Assembly: GCA_030562195.1 (NCBI GenBank)
Contig: CM060202.1
Span: forward strand, 12,524,001 to 12,588,000
Direction: 5' to 3'
DNA length: 64,000 bases
Source of the DNA: Nipponacmea schrenckii
Lineage: Eukaryota; Mollusca; Gastropoda; Lottiidae
The notes under the pieces: generated by a model
Databases searched by the model: none
Seen by the model: the letters and a program-made list of their open reading frames with translations, nothing else
Told to the model about the DNA's origin: nothing
Shown here: positions 20,890 to 32,800 of the stretch, one piece after another
How the letters are laid out: each line of letters begins with the position of its first letter
Position numbering within the stretch: position 1 is the first letter of the stretch
Position numbers and translations under genes: made by a program

Positions 20890-21625
20890 TTCCTTTTCAT
20901 TTCATTTGTCACATGTAAAAGATCCTATGCCTTTATCCGCCCCACAGCGACCGTTAGCTGGGTATATTCCAACGTTTTTACATAGTTCAATGAGACGTTT
21001 GCCATATTTATTTACGGTAATATCATTATTAGATCTGTTTACAGAAATACCGTGATTTATGAGCAATGATTCTCCTTCACATTTCTCCTCAAGAAAAGCA
21101 TCTTCTTCGTCCAGTCTTAAGCACGGCTTTTCCATAGAGAAGGTATCATCAAGCAAGCCAGTTCTTGCATCAAAATCTCCTAATAATATAAATCCGGATT
21201 CTTCACCACAATGTTCAAGATAGAGGTCCTCGATAATACATAAAATAAATGTATTAAACATTTCAAGTTTGGCATATTTCGTGTTTATTGGCGGGATATA
21301 TGCTGCACGTCCGATAAGATCATAACCAATTAAGTTTTTTTTTTATAGAGAACCATACAGTAAAGTCATTTGAATTTGGAAGCAATTTTACGTCGTTTTT
21401 TAAGTCTTCTTTGACGAGAACTCCAACTCCACCCGATGATATATTTGATGTGACCTTATTGTTTAGATGAGTTTTAAATCCATGTATCTCAATAATTACA
21501 TCTAATTTACAGGTTTTGGTTTCTACCAAACATACAATGTCATATTTTGAGATGAAGTTTTCAAAGTCATTGGATAATAGTTTTGACTTCAGTCCACATA
21601 CATTAAGAGTTAGTATATTAAGTTC
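20890..21625 (-). pseudogene. LINE endonuclease domain
   Basis: EEP/APE-type endonuclease: LNVCGLKSK at the start, IVCLVETKT, SGGVGVLVKEDL, and FILLGDFDARTG with the catalytic Asp. A T-run near 21335 breaks the frame. It ends abruptly at 20890, where the RT palm has been deleted. Confidence 0.75.
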
Positions 21626-21631
21626 ATGTAG

Positions 21632-22457
21632 CTATAAACTGGTATTTCTTTGGTGTGTTATTTGATCAGTTATTCTACCATTATTTAACACTCGAAGGGA
21701 AGGGTTATTCAGTTGTTTAAAAATCATCTTAGAGTTGGGTTCAATAACCCTCTCTGTTGGTGATCTGGATCTATTTATAAAAACATGCTTATAATCCTTC
21801 AGTTTCGATAACTGTCTCTTATAACGCAGCACCATGTTGCGTTGTTCGATACTTTCAAAACTAATTTTGACCATACCAGACTTTGACTTTTGTTTGGAAT
21901 CCAGACGTATACATTCAGTGATCGAAATTTTTGAAGAAACTTGCTCACCAAGCGCTGTCGTCAAATCCATTGATTTCTCTAAAATGTTCTCACCCTCATC
22001 ACATTTCAAACCATAAACAACAATAGACAGGTCATGGTTATTGTTCAGCCTACTGTGACTAGGATGATAAGTACTTTCTAAGTTACTCACTCTTTCGGCT
22101 ATGTCTTTAACATTATTAACTACTTGATCAATTTTTACCCTTTCTGCAGCGATGGCAATTGGTAGTTCATCGTGTAAAGTTGTGACTTTTGAATCTATAT
22201 GATCTAATATTTCATCTTTCCATTTGTCCATTTTTGTTTCCAATACACCGTATATTCTCTCGTGGTTTTCTTTAATTTCTGAAACACTATTGATTAATGT
22301 TCCAATCTATTAATTCTGGAGATACAGGGTCACATCCAGGATTATTTTCTCTTTTATTGGTAGCTTTATGCGTTTTTATTTCGGGTTTGGGAGTTTCCCC
22401 TCCACTTTCCCTGGATCGTTTTGAGGTAATTCCACTACATTGTTCATATTCCATCAT
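21632..22457 (-). pseudogene. LINE ORF1 (nucleic-acid-binding protein)
   Basis: From about 22457 the frame reads through a charged region; a shift near 22300 separates it from the stretch 22243-21632. That stretch has a coiled-coil-like segment (KIDQVVNNVKDIAERVSNLE) and an RRM-like domain (LSIVVYGLKCDEGENI ... GMVKISFESIEQRNMVL). It would bind element RNA. Confidence 0.7.
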
Positions 22458-22560
22458 AGATCAAATAAGTATCCAATAATTTATTTAGAATGGAAACTAA
22501 GCGGTCACACTCCACTGAACTTCAGAGCTCGTTAAACACGTCCGTACACAACGAATATTA

Positions 22561-23489
22561 ACTGAAAGGTACTGCATAGTTTTTAGCCTTATCCAATAGA
22601 AGGGAGGTAATTACAAACTATTGGCAACTAATTAGATCACAATTGCATACTTTTGTCTAAACATTAAATATTAATAGAGTTAATAGTTAATTTTGACCAT
22701 TCGAGGCTTCTTGCTAAAGTTTCAAATATTGTAGAACTGTATGAATGGAATACAATGGAAGCTATCGAGTAGACCAATACAGAAACTTCATAAAATTCAA
22801 CAAAAGTCATCCCTACAACCTAACACAAAGTTACAAGTCCTATCTTTAGAGAAGTGGTTTCATTTTTCAACCAAGGGAACAATATTAAACAACCAACAGA
22901 ATGGAGGTTAGAAATGGAGTGTTTGGGTTGATACAAGTACTTGGCCACCACCACAACAGTGCTAGGGAAAAAAATGCATAAGAAAAATAGTAAAATTCCC
23001 CTTTCAGACTCTTTCTTTGCAAATCTATGATCAATGAAGCTCAAACACAAATATTAGAATGTTACCATTATAATTTATTACGAAATTTGATTAGCACTTA
23101 TTTACAGTTACTTTTTAAAAAGGAAAGATTAAATAAAACCCTACTTATTAATCGTATCAGAGAACAGCTGCCACTTCGTATTAATGGCATTCTATGCATA
23201 CAACAGCCATTGGCATACCACCTAATAGATATCATAGGCAAAAACACATCATAAATAAGTCATGGCACATCCATACCATTTCCGTTGACCTCAACACATG
23301 CATGTGCCGAGTGTCGAGCATAGCAATATACACACATACAAACACACCCACCCTGACACTCCATACCCCACTGGCACCACTATTGAAAACGAAAACGTGG
23401 TATTCTGATGAAGGATTGGTCAATGCCTCTGAAACTTTTTCTTTTACTTTTTAAAAAATCCGGGTGCGAGTAAATATTTTTGTTCCACT
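22561..23489. other. no gene seen
   Basis: Intergenic stretch. The open frames at 22820-23454 show no recognisable domain. Confidence 0.5.
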
Positions 23490-23890
23490 ATGTAATTATG
23501 GGCTCATGTTCCATCTATTTAAATGTTAAATTACGAAATTCAATAATTCTATAACTTTTTCCAAGAAATTTCGTTAAGAAATTTCCAATATGTCACATGA
23601 AAACCTGGCCAATACTTGGTTTCTCCACAAATATTCAATATAACATGACCATGAAAATTTTACATTTTATCAACATTCGCTTGACTATCACCGCACACAA
23701 AAACGCCATTTTTTTAAAAAATAAACCTACCGCCAATTAAATTTCCCATTATCTTAGAAATTCTGAAAGAAAATACAATTTCAGACATCAAATTCCAAAT
23801 CTATACAAAAAATTAGTCAAAAAATGGGCATGCAAAAACCCCAAAGGGAGGGATAAAGAGGATTTCTTAAAATAGAACGGACTAAATTAT
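23490..23890 (-). repeat. dispersed repeat, copy 2
   Basis: Reverse-complement match to 2745-3095. It ends about 90 bp before the first NAT-like start codon. Confidence 0.6.
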
Positions 23891-23976
23891 GTATATCGAT
23901 GACGAATTTGTATTACTGAATTTGTATATAGGTCAAAAGTAGTGTATTTTGTGTAACAGCTAACATAGACAGTAAA

Positions 23977-24867
23977 ATGTTTCCTCTAGAAGAAATTAAA
24001 GATTATTTGTCTAATGTTCTTGGATTATCACATGTGGATCAACTTCTGACCAATCCAGACAAACTTGAAGTAGCAACAACTATACTTCGAGCACACGTTC
24101 AAATTCAACCATTTCAAAACGTGACGTTCTTAACTGTGGATTATGAAAGTCGCCATCGTCCAACATGGGAGATAATAAAGTCAGCCATGTTTAGAAAGGA
24201 AGGTGGGGTTTGTTACCATCATCATTACCTTTTCTATGAGATGTTAAAAACTTTAAAGTTCAATGTGGGCGTGGCGAAGGCAATGTATTTTGGGATATAC
24301 ACCCACCTTGTATTACTTCTGAGAGATTTGGTTAAAAAAGGAGACCTTTATCTTTTGGATGCCGGGTCTGGATACCCTACATTTCAACTAATATGTCTAG
24401 ATTTCCAGAAAGAGTCACCTATTTACTGTGAGTCGTTTGTAGAATATAAATACATCAAATATGAAGGATTTATTGCCCGAGTTCATAAAGGTGGTGATAA
24501 AGGGGAAAACACCATATGCGATTCAAAACGGACGATAAATGGTTGGAGAGAGTTGTATAAATTTTCCTTGGAGGATGAAGTTTCCACTATTCGAGCTCTA
24601 GACGATATGTATGAAACTGTGACGACGAATAGAACCATTACTCCGTTTCACGACAGCATCAGGTGGATTTGCTTTCCAAACTTCCGTGCCAGATTATTGG
24701 TTGATAAAACAGTTATGGAAGAAAATTCCGAACATAAGCTGGAGAAGAAGGAACTGAAGAATACAGAAGAGATTGTTGAAGCTATGCATGATTTATCACC
24801 AGTTTTTGATGATTATATCAAACCAGCTTTAAACAATTTAGTATTATTTGACCGTCCTAATGAATAA
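23977..24867 (+). CDS. arylamine N-acetyltransferase-like protein, copy 1
   Basis: A single open frame of 296 residues, close to the 290 usual for animal NATs, which are also encoded by one exon. NATs transfer acetyl from acetyl-CoA to arylamines through a Cys-His-Asp triad in the cytosol. The triad is visible: Cys79 in KEGGVCYHHHYLFYE, His110 in GIYTHLVLLL and Asp128 in YLLDAGSGYPTFQ. The N-terminal helical region (LRAHVQIQPFQNVTF) also fits. The family assignment rests on these motifs; substrate is unknown. It is the first of three tandem copies. The sequence just upstream, with a possible acceptor tgtaacag at 23952-23959, is conserved in all three. The RGGG-x-C motif of classical NATs is KEGGVC here, so it could be a lineage-specific branch. 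Confidence 0.85.
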   Translation: MFPLEEIKDYLSNVLGLSHVDQLLTNPDKLEVATTILRAHVQIQPFQNVTFLTVDYESRHRPTWEIIKSAMFRKEGGVCYHHHYLFYEMLKTLKFNVGVAKAMYFGIYTHLVLLLRDLVKKGDLYLLDAGSGYPTFQLICLDFQKESPIYCESFVEYKYIKYEGFIARVHKGGDKGENTICDSKRTINGWRELYKFSLEDEVSTIRALDDMYETVTTNRTITPFHDSIRWICFPNFRARLLVDKTVMEENSEHKLEKKELKNTEEIVEAMHDLSPVFDDYIKPALNNLVLFDRPNE

Positions 24868-25296
24868 TACCATATCTTTATAAAAATACGAAACACAGAC
24901 ACTCAAATCTTTATGCTTGGTTGGAGAGAGTTGTATAAATTTTCCTTGGAGGATGAAGTTTCCATTATTCGAGCTCTAGACGATATGTATGAAACTGTGA
25001 TGACGAATAGAACCATTACTCCGTTTCACGACAGCATCAGGTGGATTTGCTTTCCAAACTTCCGTGCCAGATTATTGGTTGATAAAACAGTTATGGAAGA
25101 AAATTCCGAACATAAGCTGGAGAAGAAGGAACTGAAGAATACAGAAGAGATTGTTGAAGCTATGCATGATTTATCACCAGTTTTTGATGATTATATCAAA
25201 CCAGCTTTAAACAATTTAGTATTATTTGACCGTCCTAATGAATAATACCATATCTTTATAAAAATACGAAACACAGACACTCATATCTTTATGCTA
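24541..25296 (+). repeat. 378-bp tandem duplication of the NAT 3' end
   Basis: 24541-24918 is repeated at 24919-25296. The unit runs from GWRELYKF of copy 1 through the stop codon and about 50 bp of 3' flank. Confidence 0.9.
24913..25245 (+). pseudogene. orphan C-terminal fragment of NAT-like gene
   Basis: 110 codons, almost identical to the last 108 residues of copy 1; it matches copy 2 in reading MTNRT where copy 1 reads TTNRT. It lacks the catalytic Cys, His and Asp, so it cannot be an enzyme. Its ATG comes from former 3' flank. Confidence 0.85.
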
Positions 25297-25671
25297 TTAT
25301 ATTCATCGTTGCCCTACATTCGTTCATCCAAAATTTGTAATGTAATTGATAGGGGCAAAAGATTTGGTCCAATTTGGACGCAATAGGGTATGTGCACGAA
25401 AGCCTCTCTAATTTGATAATAACTGTTAGAAAAAAATCAGTCAAGATGGAGACGCACCGCAAAATTCTGGTACTATGGAAGCCGACTGCGGCCATATCTA
25501 CTATCGACTCGCTACAGAAAAAATAGGGAAAATGGTGAGTAAAAAGTAAAAAAACGGAGGATACATCCTCAACTTTTCCTTGTCTTCTCGCCCTTTTCCT
25601 CTCTTTGTCCTGTTTCGACTTCTTATATGGCAACAGTTGATTTCTATTGGTATAGTACCGTGGCCCACAAA
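25297..25671. other. 3' flank of NAT copy 1, repeated after copy 2
   Basis: Matches 27550-27950 (shared 'tccaatttggacgcaat' and 'gaagccgactgcggccat' segments), showing that the duplication unit includes several hundred bases of flank. No gene. Confidence 0.7.
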
Positions 25672-26230
25672 AATTCATAAAAACAATAATTAATCAAAAT
25701 CGTAAAAATAGTTAAAACATGAAAAATTAAAATTTCCAATATATTATGAAAAACACAAATAATTCAAAATGAATCGCAAAAATTATTTTCCACCGCGGTC
25801 GAACTTATTTTCCACCGCGGTTGAAATTAATTCACACCGCGGTTGAAATTGATTATCACCGCGGGGGTAATTAATTTTAAGCAGGGGAAATTAATTTTTA
25901 TCGCGGTGGAAATTAATTTGTGCGATTTCACTTTGAATTTTTTTTGTGTTTTTCATAATATTTCGGAAAAAAATTAATTTTCATGTTTTAACCATTTTTG
26001 CGATTTTGATTAATTTTTTATGAATTATTGTGATTTTTATACGCCCACATGAAAATGAATTAATTTCAACTGCGGTGGTAATTAATTTTTGCGATTTCAT
26101 TTTGAATTTATTGTGTTTTTCATTATATTTTGGCAAATTTAATTTTTCATGTTTAAACTATTTTTACGATTTTGATTCATTATTGTTTTTATGAGTTTTT
26201 GTGATTTTTATGTATTTTGTGTCATCTTTC
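25672..26230. repeat. palindromic AT-rich element with CCGCGG units
   Basis: Arms 25672-25800 and 25905-26040 are inverted copies ('aattaatcaaaatcg' against 'cgattttgattaatt'). The centre holds several 'caccgcggttgaaattaatt'-like units. A second right arm lies at 26040-26230, starting with 'tatacgcccacatgaaa', the end sequence also found at 61401-61419. Confidence 0.7.
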
Positions 26231-26619
26231 TTATTAAAGTTTGTCTGTTCCCCCCCCCTCCTCATTTTCTCTATTTGTTTCGTCAGTTTCTCGAATTTTC
26301 ACAATTTCAATTCCTGTTTTCTGCAGTTCTTCTTCTTTAATACCATTGAGAAATGTCGAATATAAAAAAAATACAAATGTCCCAAATTGGCCACGGTAGT
26401 ATAAACTTCAATTCCTACAAAAAAAAAAAATTAAATAAAATCACGACACAGATTCTTTAAATGTGGACTAAGTTTACAATTAAACGGTGTCTGGTTGAGA
26501 GTAAACATCTCCGTTTGATTATATATGTATATCCACGACCGATGACGACTTTGTATTACTGAATTTGTATAGAGGTCAAAGGTAGTGTATTTTGTGTTAC
26601 AGCTGACATAGACGGTAAA

Positions 26620-27510
26620 ATGTTTCCTCTAGAAGAAATTATGGATTATTTGTCTAATGTTCTTGGATTATCACATGTGGATCAACTTCTGACCAATCCA
26701 AACAAACTTGAAGTAGTAACAACCATATTACGAGCACACGTTCAAATTCAACCATTTCAAAACGTGACATTTTTAACCGTGGATTATGAAAGTCGCCATC
26801 GTCCAACCTGGGAAGAAATAAAGTCAGCCATGTTTAGAAAGGAAGGTGGGGTTTGTTACCATCATCATTACCTTTTCTATGAGATGTTAAAAACTTTAAA
26901 GTTCAATGTGGGCGTGGCGAAGGTAATGTTTTTGGGGATATACGCCCACCTCGTATTACTTCTGAGAGATTTGGTTAAAAACGGAGACATTTATCTTTTG
27001 GAGGCCGGGTCTGGATACCCTACATTTCAACTAATATGCCTAGATTTCCAGAAAGAGTCACCTATTTACTGTGAGTCGTTTGTAGAATATAAATACATCA
27101 AATATGAAGGATTTATTGCCCGAGTTCATAAAGGTGGTGATAAAGGGGAAAACGCCATATGCGATTCAAAACGGACGATAAATGGTTGGAGAGAGTTGTA
27201 TAAATTTTCCTTGGAGGATGAAGTTTCCACTATTCGAGCTCTAGACGATATGTATGAAACTGTGATGACGAATAGAACTATTACTCCGATTCACGACAGC
27301 ATAAGGTGGATTTGCTTTCCAAACTTCCGTGCCAGATTATTGGTTGATAAAACAGTTATGGAAGAAAATTCCGAACATAAACTGGAGAAGAAGGAACTGA
27401 AGAATACAGAAGAGATTGTTGAAGCTATGTATGATTTATCACCAGTTTTTGATGATTATATCAAACCAGCTTTAAACAATTTAGTATTATTTGACCGTCA
27501 TAATGAATAA
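26620..27510 (+). CDS. arylamine N-acetyltransferase-like protein, copy 2
   Basis: 296 residues, more than 90 percent identical to copy 1 by eye. Cys79 (GGVCYHHHY) and His110 (GIYAHLVLLL) are kept, but the catalytic Asp128 is Glu (YLLEAGSGYP, codon gag for gat). Other changes cluster around this motif (MYFGIYT to MFLGIYA; KKGDL to KNGDI). The frame is fully open, so the copy may be functional with altered activity, or catalytically weak. It shares 5' and 3' flanks with copy 1. Confidence 0.85.
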   Translation: MFPLEEIMDYLSNVLGLSHVDQLLTNPNKLEVVTTILRAHVQIQPFQNVTFLTVDYESRHRPTWEEIKSAMFRKEGGVCYHHHYLFYEMLKTLKFNVGVAKVMFLGIYAHLVLLLRDLVKNGDIYLLEAGSGYPTFQLICLDFQKESPIYCESFVEYKYIKYEGFIARVHKGGDKGENAICDSKRTINGWRELYKFSLEDEVSTIRALDDMYETVMTNRTITPIHDSIRWICFPNFRARLLVDKTVMEENSEHKLEKKELKNTEEIVEAMYDLSPVFDDYIKPALNNLVLFDRHNE

Positions 27511-28528
27511 TACCATATCTTTATAAAAATACGAAACAGAGACACTCATATCTTTATGCTATTATATTCATCGTTGCCCTACCTATTCGTTCATCCAAAA
27601 TTTGTAATGTAATTGATAGGGGTAAAAGATTTGGTCCAATTTGGACGCAATGGGGTATGTGTACGAAAGCCTACGATGGTGTATTCTCTTATTTGATAAT
27701 AACTGTTAGAAAAAAATAAGTCAAGATGGAAACGCTACGCAAAATTCTGGTACATTATGGAAGCCGACTGCGGCCATAATCAACTATCGACTCGCTACAG
27801 CAAAAGCAGGGAAAATGATGAGCCAGGGTACATTCTAACCTTTCCTGGTGTTCTCGCCCTTTTCCTCGCCTTTTTTTTTACCCTCGCCTTCTCGCCCTTT
27901 ACCCCTCTTTGTCCTGTCTCCACTTCTTATATGGCCACAGTTGGCTTCTATAGGTAGAATTTCAACCGCGGTGGTGATTAATTTTTGCGATTTCATTTTG
28001 AATTATTTGTGTTTTTCATTATATTTTGGAAAATTTAAAATTTCATGTTTTAACTATTTTTACGATTTTGATTAATTATTGTTTTTATGAGTTTTTGTGA
28101 TTTTTTTGTATTTTGTGTCATCTTTATAATTAAAGTTTCTCTTCTTGCTTCCCTCCATTCGTTCTATTTTTTGTCGGTTTCTCGAATTTTCACAATTTCA
28201 ATTCCTGTTTTCTGCAATTCTTCTTCTTTCAAACCATTGAGAAACGTCGAGAAAAAAAAATGCAAATGTCCCCAATTGGCCACGGTAGTATAAACTTCAA
28301 TTTCTAAAAAAAAAAAAAAAATAAAATAAAATAAAATAAAACCACGACACAGATTCTTTAAATGTGAACTGAGTTTATAATTTCACGGTGCCTGGTTGAG
28401 AGTAAACATCTCCGTTTGATTATATATCCGCGACCGATGACGACTTAGTAGGCCTATTACTGAATTTGTATACTAGTATAGGTCAAAAGTAGTGTATTAT
28501 GACTGTAACAGCTAACAAAGACGGTAAA
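27511..28528. repeat. flank between NAT copies 2 and 3
   Basis: 27550-27950 repeats the 3' flank of copy 1. 27955-28130 is a half copy of the palindromic element at 25672-26230, starting at 'aaccgcggtgg'. 28140-28528 repeats the 5' flank of copy 2 (26230-26619), including an A-rich run with ATAAA units at 28305-28345. Confidence 0.75.
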
Positions 28529-29385
28529 ATGTTTCCTCTCGAAGAAATTAAAGATTATTTGTCTAATGTTCTTGGATTATCCGAAGTAGCTCAACTTCTG
28601 ACCAAATCCAGACAAACTTGAAGTAGCAACAACTATACTTCGAGCACACGTTCAAATGCAACCATTTCAAAACGTGACGTTTTTAACTGTGGATTATGAA
28701 AGTCGCCATCGTCCAACCTGGGAGCAAATAAAGTCAGCCATGTTTAGAAAGGAAGGTTGGGTTTGTTAATATCATCATGACCTTTTCTATGAGATGTTAA
28801 AAACTTGAAAGTTCAATGTGGGCGAAGGTAATGTTTTTGGGGATAAACGCCCACCTCTTATTACTTCTGAGATATTTGGTTAAAAGGGGAGACATTTATC
28901 CTTTGGAGGCCCTACATTCCAACTAATATGTCTAGATTTCCAGAAAGAGTCACCTATTTACTGTGAGTCGTTTGTAGAATATAAATACATCAAATATGAA
29001 GGATTTATTGCCGAGTTCATAAAGGTGGTGATAAAGGGGAAAACGCCATAATATGCGATTCAAAACGGACGGTAAATGGTTGGGGAGAGTTGTATAAATT
29101 TTCCTTGGAGGATGAAGTTTCCACTATTCGAGCTCTAGACGATATATGTATGAAACTGTGATGACGAATAGAACCATTACTCCGTTTCGCGACAGCATAA
29201 GGTGGATTTGCTTTCCAAACTTCCGTGCTAGATTATTGGTTGATAAAACAGTTATGGAAGAAAATTCCGAACATGCTGGAGAAGAAGGAACCGAAGAATA
29301 GAGAAGAGATTGTTGAAGCTATGCATGATTTATCACAAGTTTTTGATGATTATATCAAATCAGCTTTGAACAATCTCACATTATT
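28529..29385 (+). pseudogene. NAT-like copy 3, broken
   Basis: Homologous to copies 1 and 2 from the ATG on, but with many small indels: an extra base after LLTK, a TAA right after the catalytic Cys codon (tgttaa), loss of bases around the His motif, loss of the GSGY segment, and shifts near 29012, 29050 and 29143. The codon at the catalytic Asp position is gag, as in copy 2. Homology ends near 29385. Confidence 0.85.
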
Positions 29386-29629
29386 TCATTTCGATTCGGA
29401 CGCAAATATTTCTGCGTATGTATGTTGATAAGAGTGTGACCTCGAACAGCTCTGATAATTTCGAATATTTAAACAGGATTTGTTATTATAATAGCCAAAA
29501 TACATAGAAGTGGATTCATTGGTTAATCTGGACCTTTGCTTTTTTACGTTAACTCTGTCTGTTTATAATAAAAGTAAAATAGATCAATGTTTTTTTACAT
29601 TCTATAGATTTTATCTTCAAAATAAAATA

Positions 29630-29850
29630 TTAAGTAGTTGTATTTTCAGAAGAAATTGGTACACATTTTGTCTTCAAACGATGGCTCCATTTTTGGGTGG
29701 CTCGGCATTTTGTTCCGATTCTTCCTTTTAATACAAAACCTCTGATACATTTGACCCTGCATCTTACTCCAAAAGGCACGGAGCTACCACGACATCTTGG
29801 TGGGTAAAGTTTACCATTAGGTATCTTTCTTAGTCCTCTACACTTGGCGA
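29630..29850 (-). CDS. exon 29: terminal CCP-like domain and stop
   Basis: [18 protein letters not shown], then [22 protein letters not shown] and KTKC, again six Cys, followed by 10 residues and TAA at 29630-29632. No good donor precedes the stop, so it is most likely the last exon. It converges on the NAT pseudogene, 245 bp away. Confidence 0.75.
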
Positions 29851-32800
29851 CTATAAAACAGACAGAAGCAAATAAATGAAGATGGATTACGGTCATATTT
29901 TATCCTTAAATTCACTCATGGTCTTGGTATTCTGGTTAGGAAACAAAAAATATCATGGCCGATTCTGTATAACGATTTTTTAGAGCTTGTTACATTTAAC
30001 AATGTGAGATAGCTAGCCTGATTTGGTGTCCTGTAACAAGAAAACATACACATTATTTAATTATAATACTTACGAGTGCATTTAGGTTCAATACCCGAAA
30101 ACTGTCCACTATGTAAGCATGTTCTCAGCCTACTTCCGGTCATTACATATCCTTGATAACACCTGGTTGAACACATGAATCCTGGAGTCAGACGTCGGCG
30201 TCCAGGAGTTACACAATCGGGAGGCCATACTAGGGTCTTTCGTTGTCTTCTCAATGGTTTACAATTCACTTTTGCTGCAAATAAGGGATTAGTATATAAA
30301 AATGTGGACAACTATTTTAAAATTTGAAAACAATACGATTTTCACTAAATGCATTGATACGTGCAATGGTTGCTTGCAAGCCTTTATTTAATTTTAAAGT
30401 CAGGATAGGCACATTATGTATTTTCTTGTGTCGCTTTGCGATTTGGTTATATCATTGCTATTTTTGGCTTTAGACAATATTAGCCACTAAGTAAAATGAT
30501 TACAGTTCAGTTGTTTACCATCACAAGATTTTCTATCAGCCAGTAAACGCTGACCTCTAGCGCATGAGCAGAAATAACTTCCCGGTAAATTATTACACTT
30601 TTGTTCACAGCGACTTGTATTTAAATATTCTTCGCTACATTCATTGATATCTGTAAAATAGAAGTTATGGAGGTTAAATTGTATATTTGTTAGAAATATC
30701 TAAGCAATAAAATAGTTTTAGTATTTACTCTATAAATCTTCTCGAACATAATCAAAAGGAAAACTATTTTACTTCTTCAGAAGCCCTCTCGGTTTGCCGC
30801 AGACGTAACAGACCTGTACATTCTTTACTCTCCGGAGATGTTAATTCATAGCCTTGTATACATTTACAATCACTGATAGATGAGCCTCCAGGACCAGGTG
30901 TTTCAGCACGTTTTGGACATCTCAAACATGTGGATACCGGAGTTGTAGAATCACGGTACGAATTCTTTGGACACACTAGAATAACAAACATAAGAATTGG
31001 GTTTTGACACGACATGATAAGTGTTTATCTGAAAATGGGAGAGGTTGCCTGTGACAGTAACGTAGTCTGAGATAAAACTAGAGCTACCTCTCTCAACCTA
31101 TGACATCATCTTACTCCATCTTGACTGTATCATAAACATATAATATCTGATTCTATAGTTTACTATGAACAACTATCGTATTGTTATTACATATTTACAT
31201 GGTGACAGAAGTGTGGATTTCTAAAATATCATTGTGACATTAAGTCAAGTGTGTATAAACTATAACGTTAAAAAAAATGGCAGAATATCTCTGGAAACCT
31301 GATCCACTCAGTTTCACGGGAAATGTGGCTGAAAATTGGAGAATTTTTTAACTTTGACATTTTCATTCAAGCAGCAGGTCATTCCAATAAAACAGACAAA
31401 GAAAATGCATACATTTTTCTTATAATAAGCAGGCCGCGATGCCATTGAACGTGAAAGATCTTTTACTTAGAATGAGGGTGAATCAAGAGAAAAACTTAAA
31501 AATCTAAAGTATTTGCTGCAATTTGTGGACAGAAAAATTTAACTGTTTTTATAAATGCTTTCCACACCAAAATTCAACAGACTGATGAATCATTTCAAGA
31601 ATTTCTAGCTGATGTTTGATTTGAAGCCTCGGTATGTGAATGGGGACAGTTAAATGATGGCCTTATTAAGGATAGAATAGTGTGCGCCATTAAAAGTGAT
31701 GTTGTAAGGAAAATATTACTTCGAGAACCAGAACTAACATTACAGAAAGCTATCAATACATGTCAATACATATTTACATCACCCAATCTAAAATGTTCGT
31801 AAATACCAGTGAATTTCTTTATTGGGCATTGATTCATGGTGTAATGAATTGATATGGAGTTTCCACCCTGTAGCTTCAATTTAATAAAAAAAAATAGGAC
31901 ACTATGTAGTGGAAAATAGACCTGGTCATATAGAACAATGTTGTATATTTTTTTACTTACGGCGACATTTAGATCCAATCTTATAATATCCAGGATAACA
32001 ATCACATCTGTAAGTTCCACGCAGATTTATGCAGATCTGATCACAGGCGTTGGTGGCATTGTCAGCACATTCGTCAAAATCTGAAACGTCAATCCCGAAG
32101 ATATCCCAAACAGTATATTAACATTTGACTGACTGAGCACTTATTAAATTTGATTAGTACATGCGGCGGATCTATTTCAGATCCACGCCATCAAAATCAT
32201 TTTAACTGTATCAAAACAAGGATTGAGTCTGGGGGTCGAACATTCTATGGTTATATGGGCTTCCATTGATTTTCCAGTAGTAAGATAAAAAAAAAGATGA
32301 AATGAATAGATTGATCATTACATTTTCCCATCAACATGCCTGATCAAAAGTACGTTAATGAGGTAATAATACAATACGTTAATAAAATATCGAAGCTTTA
32401 TACTCTAGAGAAACAGAATTACCGTCACACGTGTGAGCATCCTTTGATAGATTTACATTGCCACTACACAGACATTTATAGGATCCATAAGTATTCTCAC
32501 ACTGATCTTCACAAAGAGTTTCATCTTCACACTCATCTATATCTGAATAATATATAAAAATTTATATAAAATACATATTTTAATGGCTGCTTTTGGAGAA
32601 GATTGTTGTCTTGGTGTCTGTTGATCTATTGATATCTCAAATCTGATATCTTTCAACTCCATTACAACAGTCGATGTGGCGGGTGTCTTTAGATCATTTA
32701 CGCCCCAGACCACCTTTTCAGTTTTATCAATCACCAATTTAGCTTGGTATGAACAAAAAATCCTGGCCTACTATGGCCTTTATCCAGGCGCCATGGAATC

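Larger units (their letters stand above)
16666..22560 (-). mobile_element. decayed LINE interrupted by a DIRS-like element
   Basis: A non-LTR retrotransposon on the minus strand: ORF1 (about 22457-21632), apurinic-type endonuclease (21625-20890), reverse transcriptase tail (20889-20610, then 17580-16776), and a 3' end near 16666 with AATAAA. The catalytic palm of the reverse transcriptase is missing, deleted near 20890. The DIRS-like element 17586-20610 splits the tail. The C-terminal C-x2-C knuckle and ORF1 style place it among CR1/L2/Jockey-related LINEs; the clade is not assigned. Confidence 0.8.

Noticed and set aside
26039..26230. Palindromic element next to NAT copy 2 as its promoter
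   Set aside because: The sequence upstream of NAT copy 1 lacks it, so it is not a shared promoter.
29630..29850. Splicing of the final CCP exon directly to the HYR/CCP exons at 14029
   Set aside because: The only candidate donor (TGT then GTACCA) is very weak and an in-frame stop follows 10 residues later; left open as a minor alternative.
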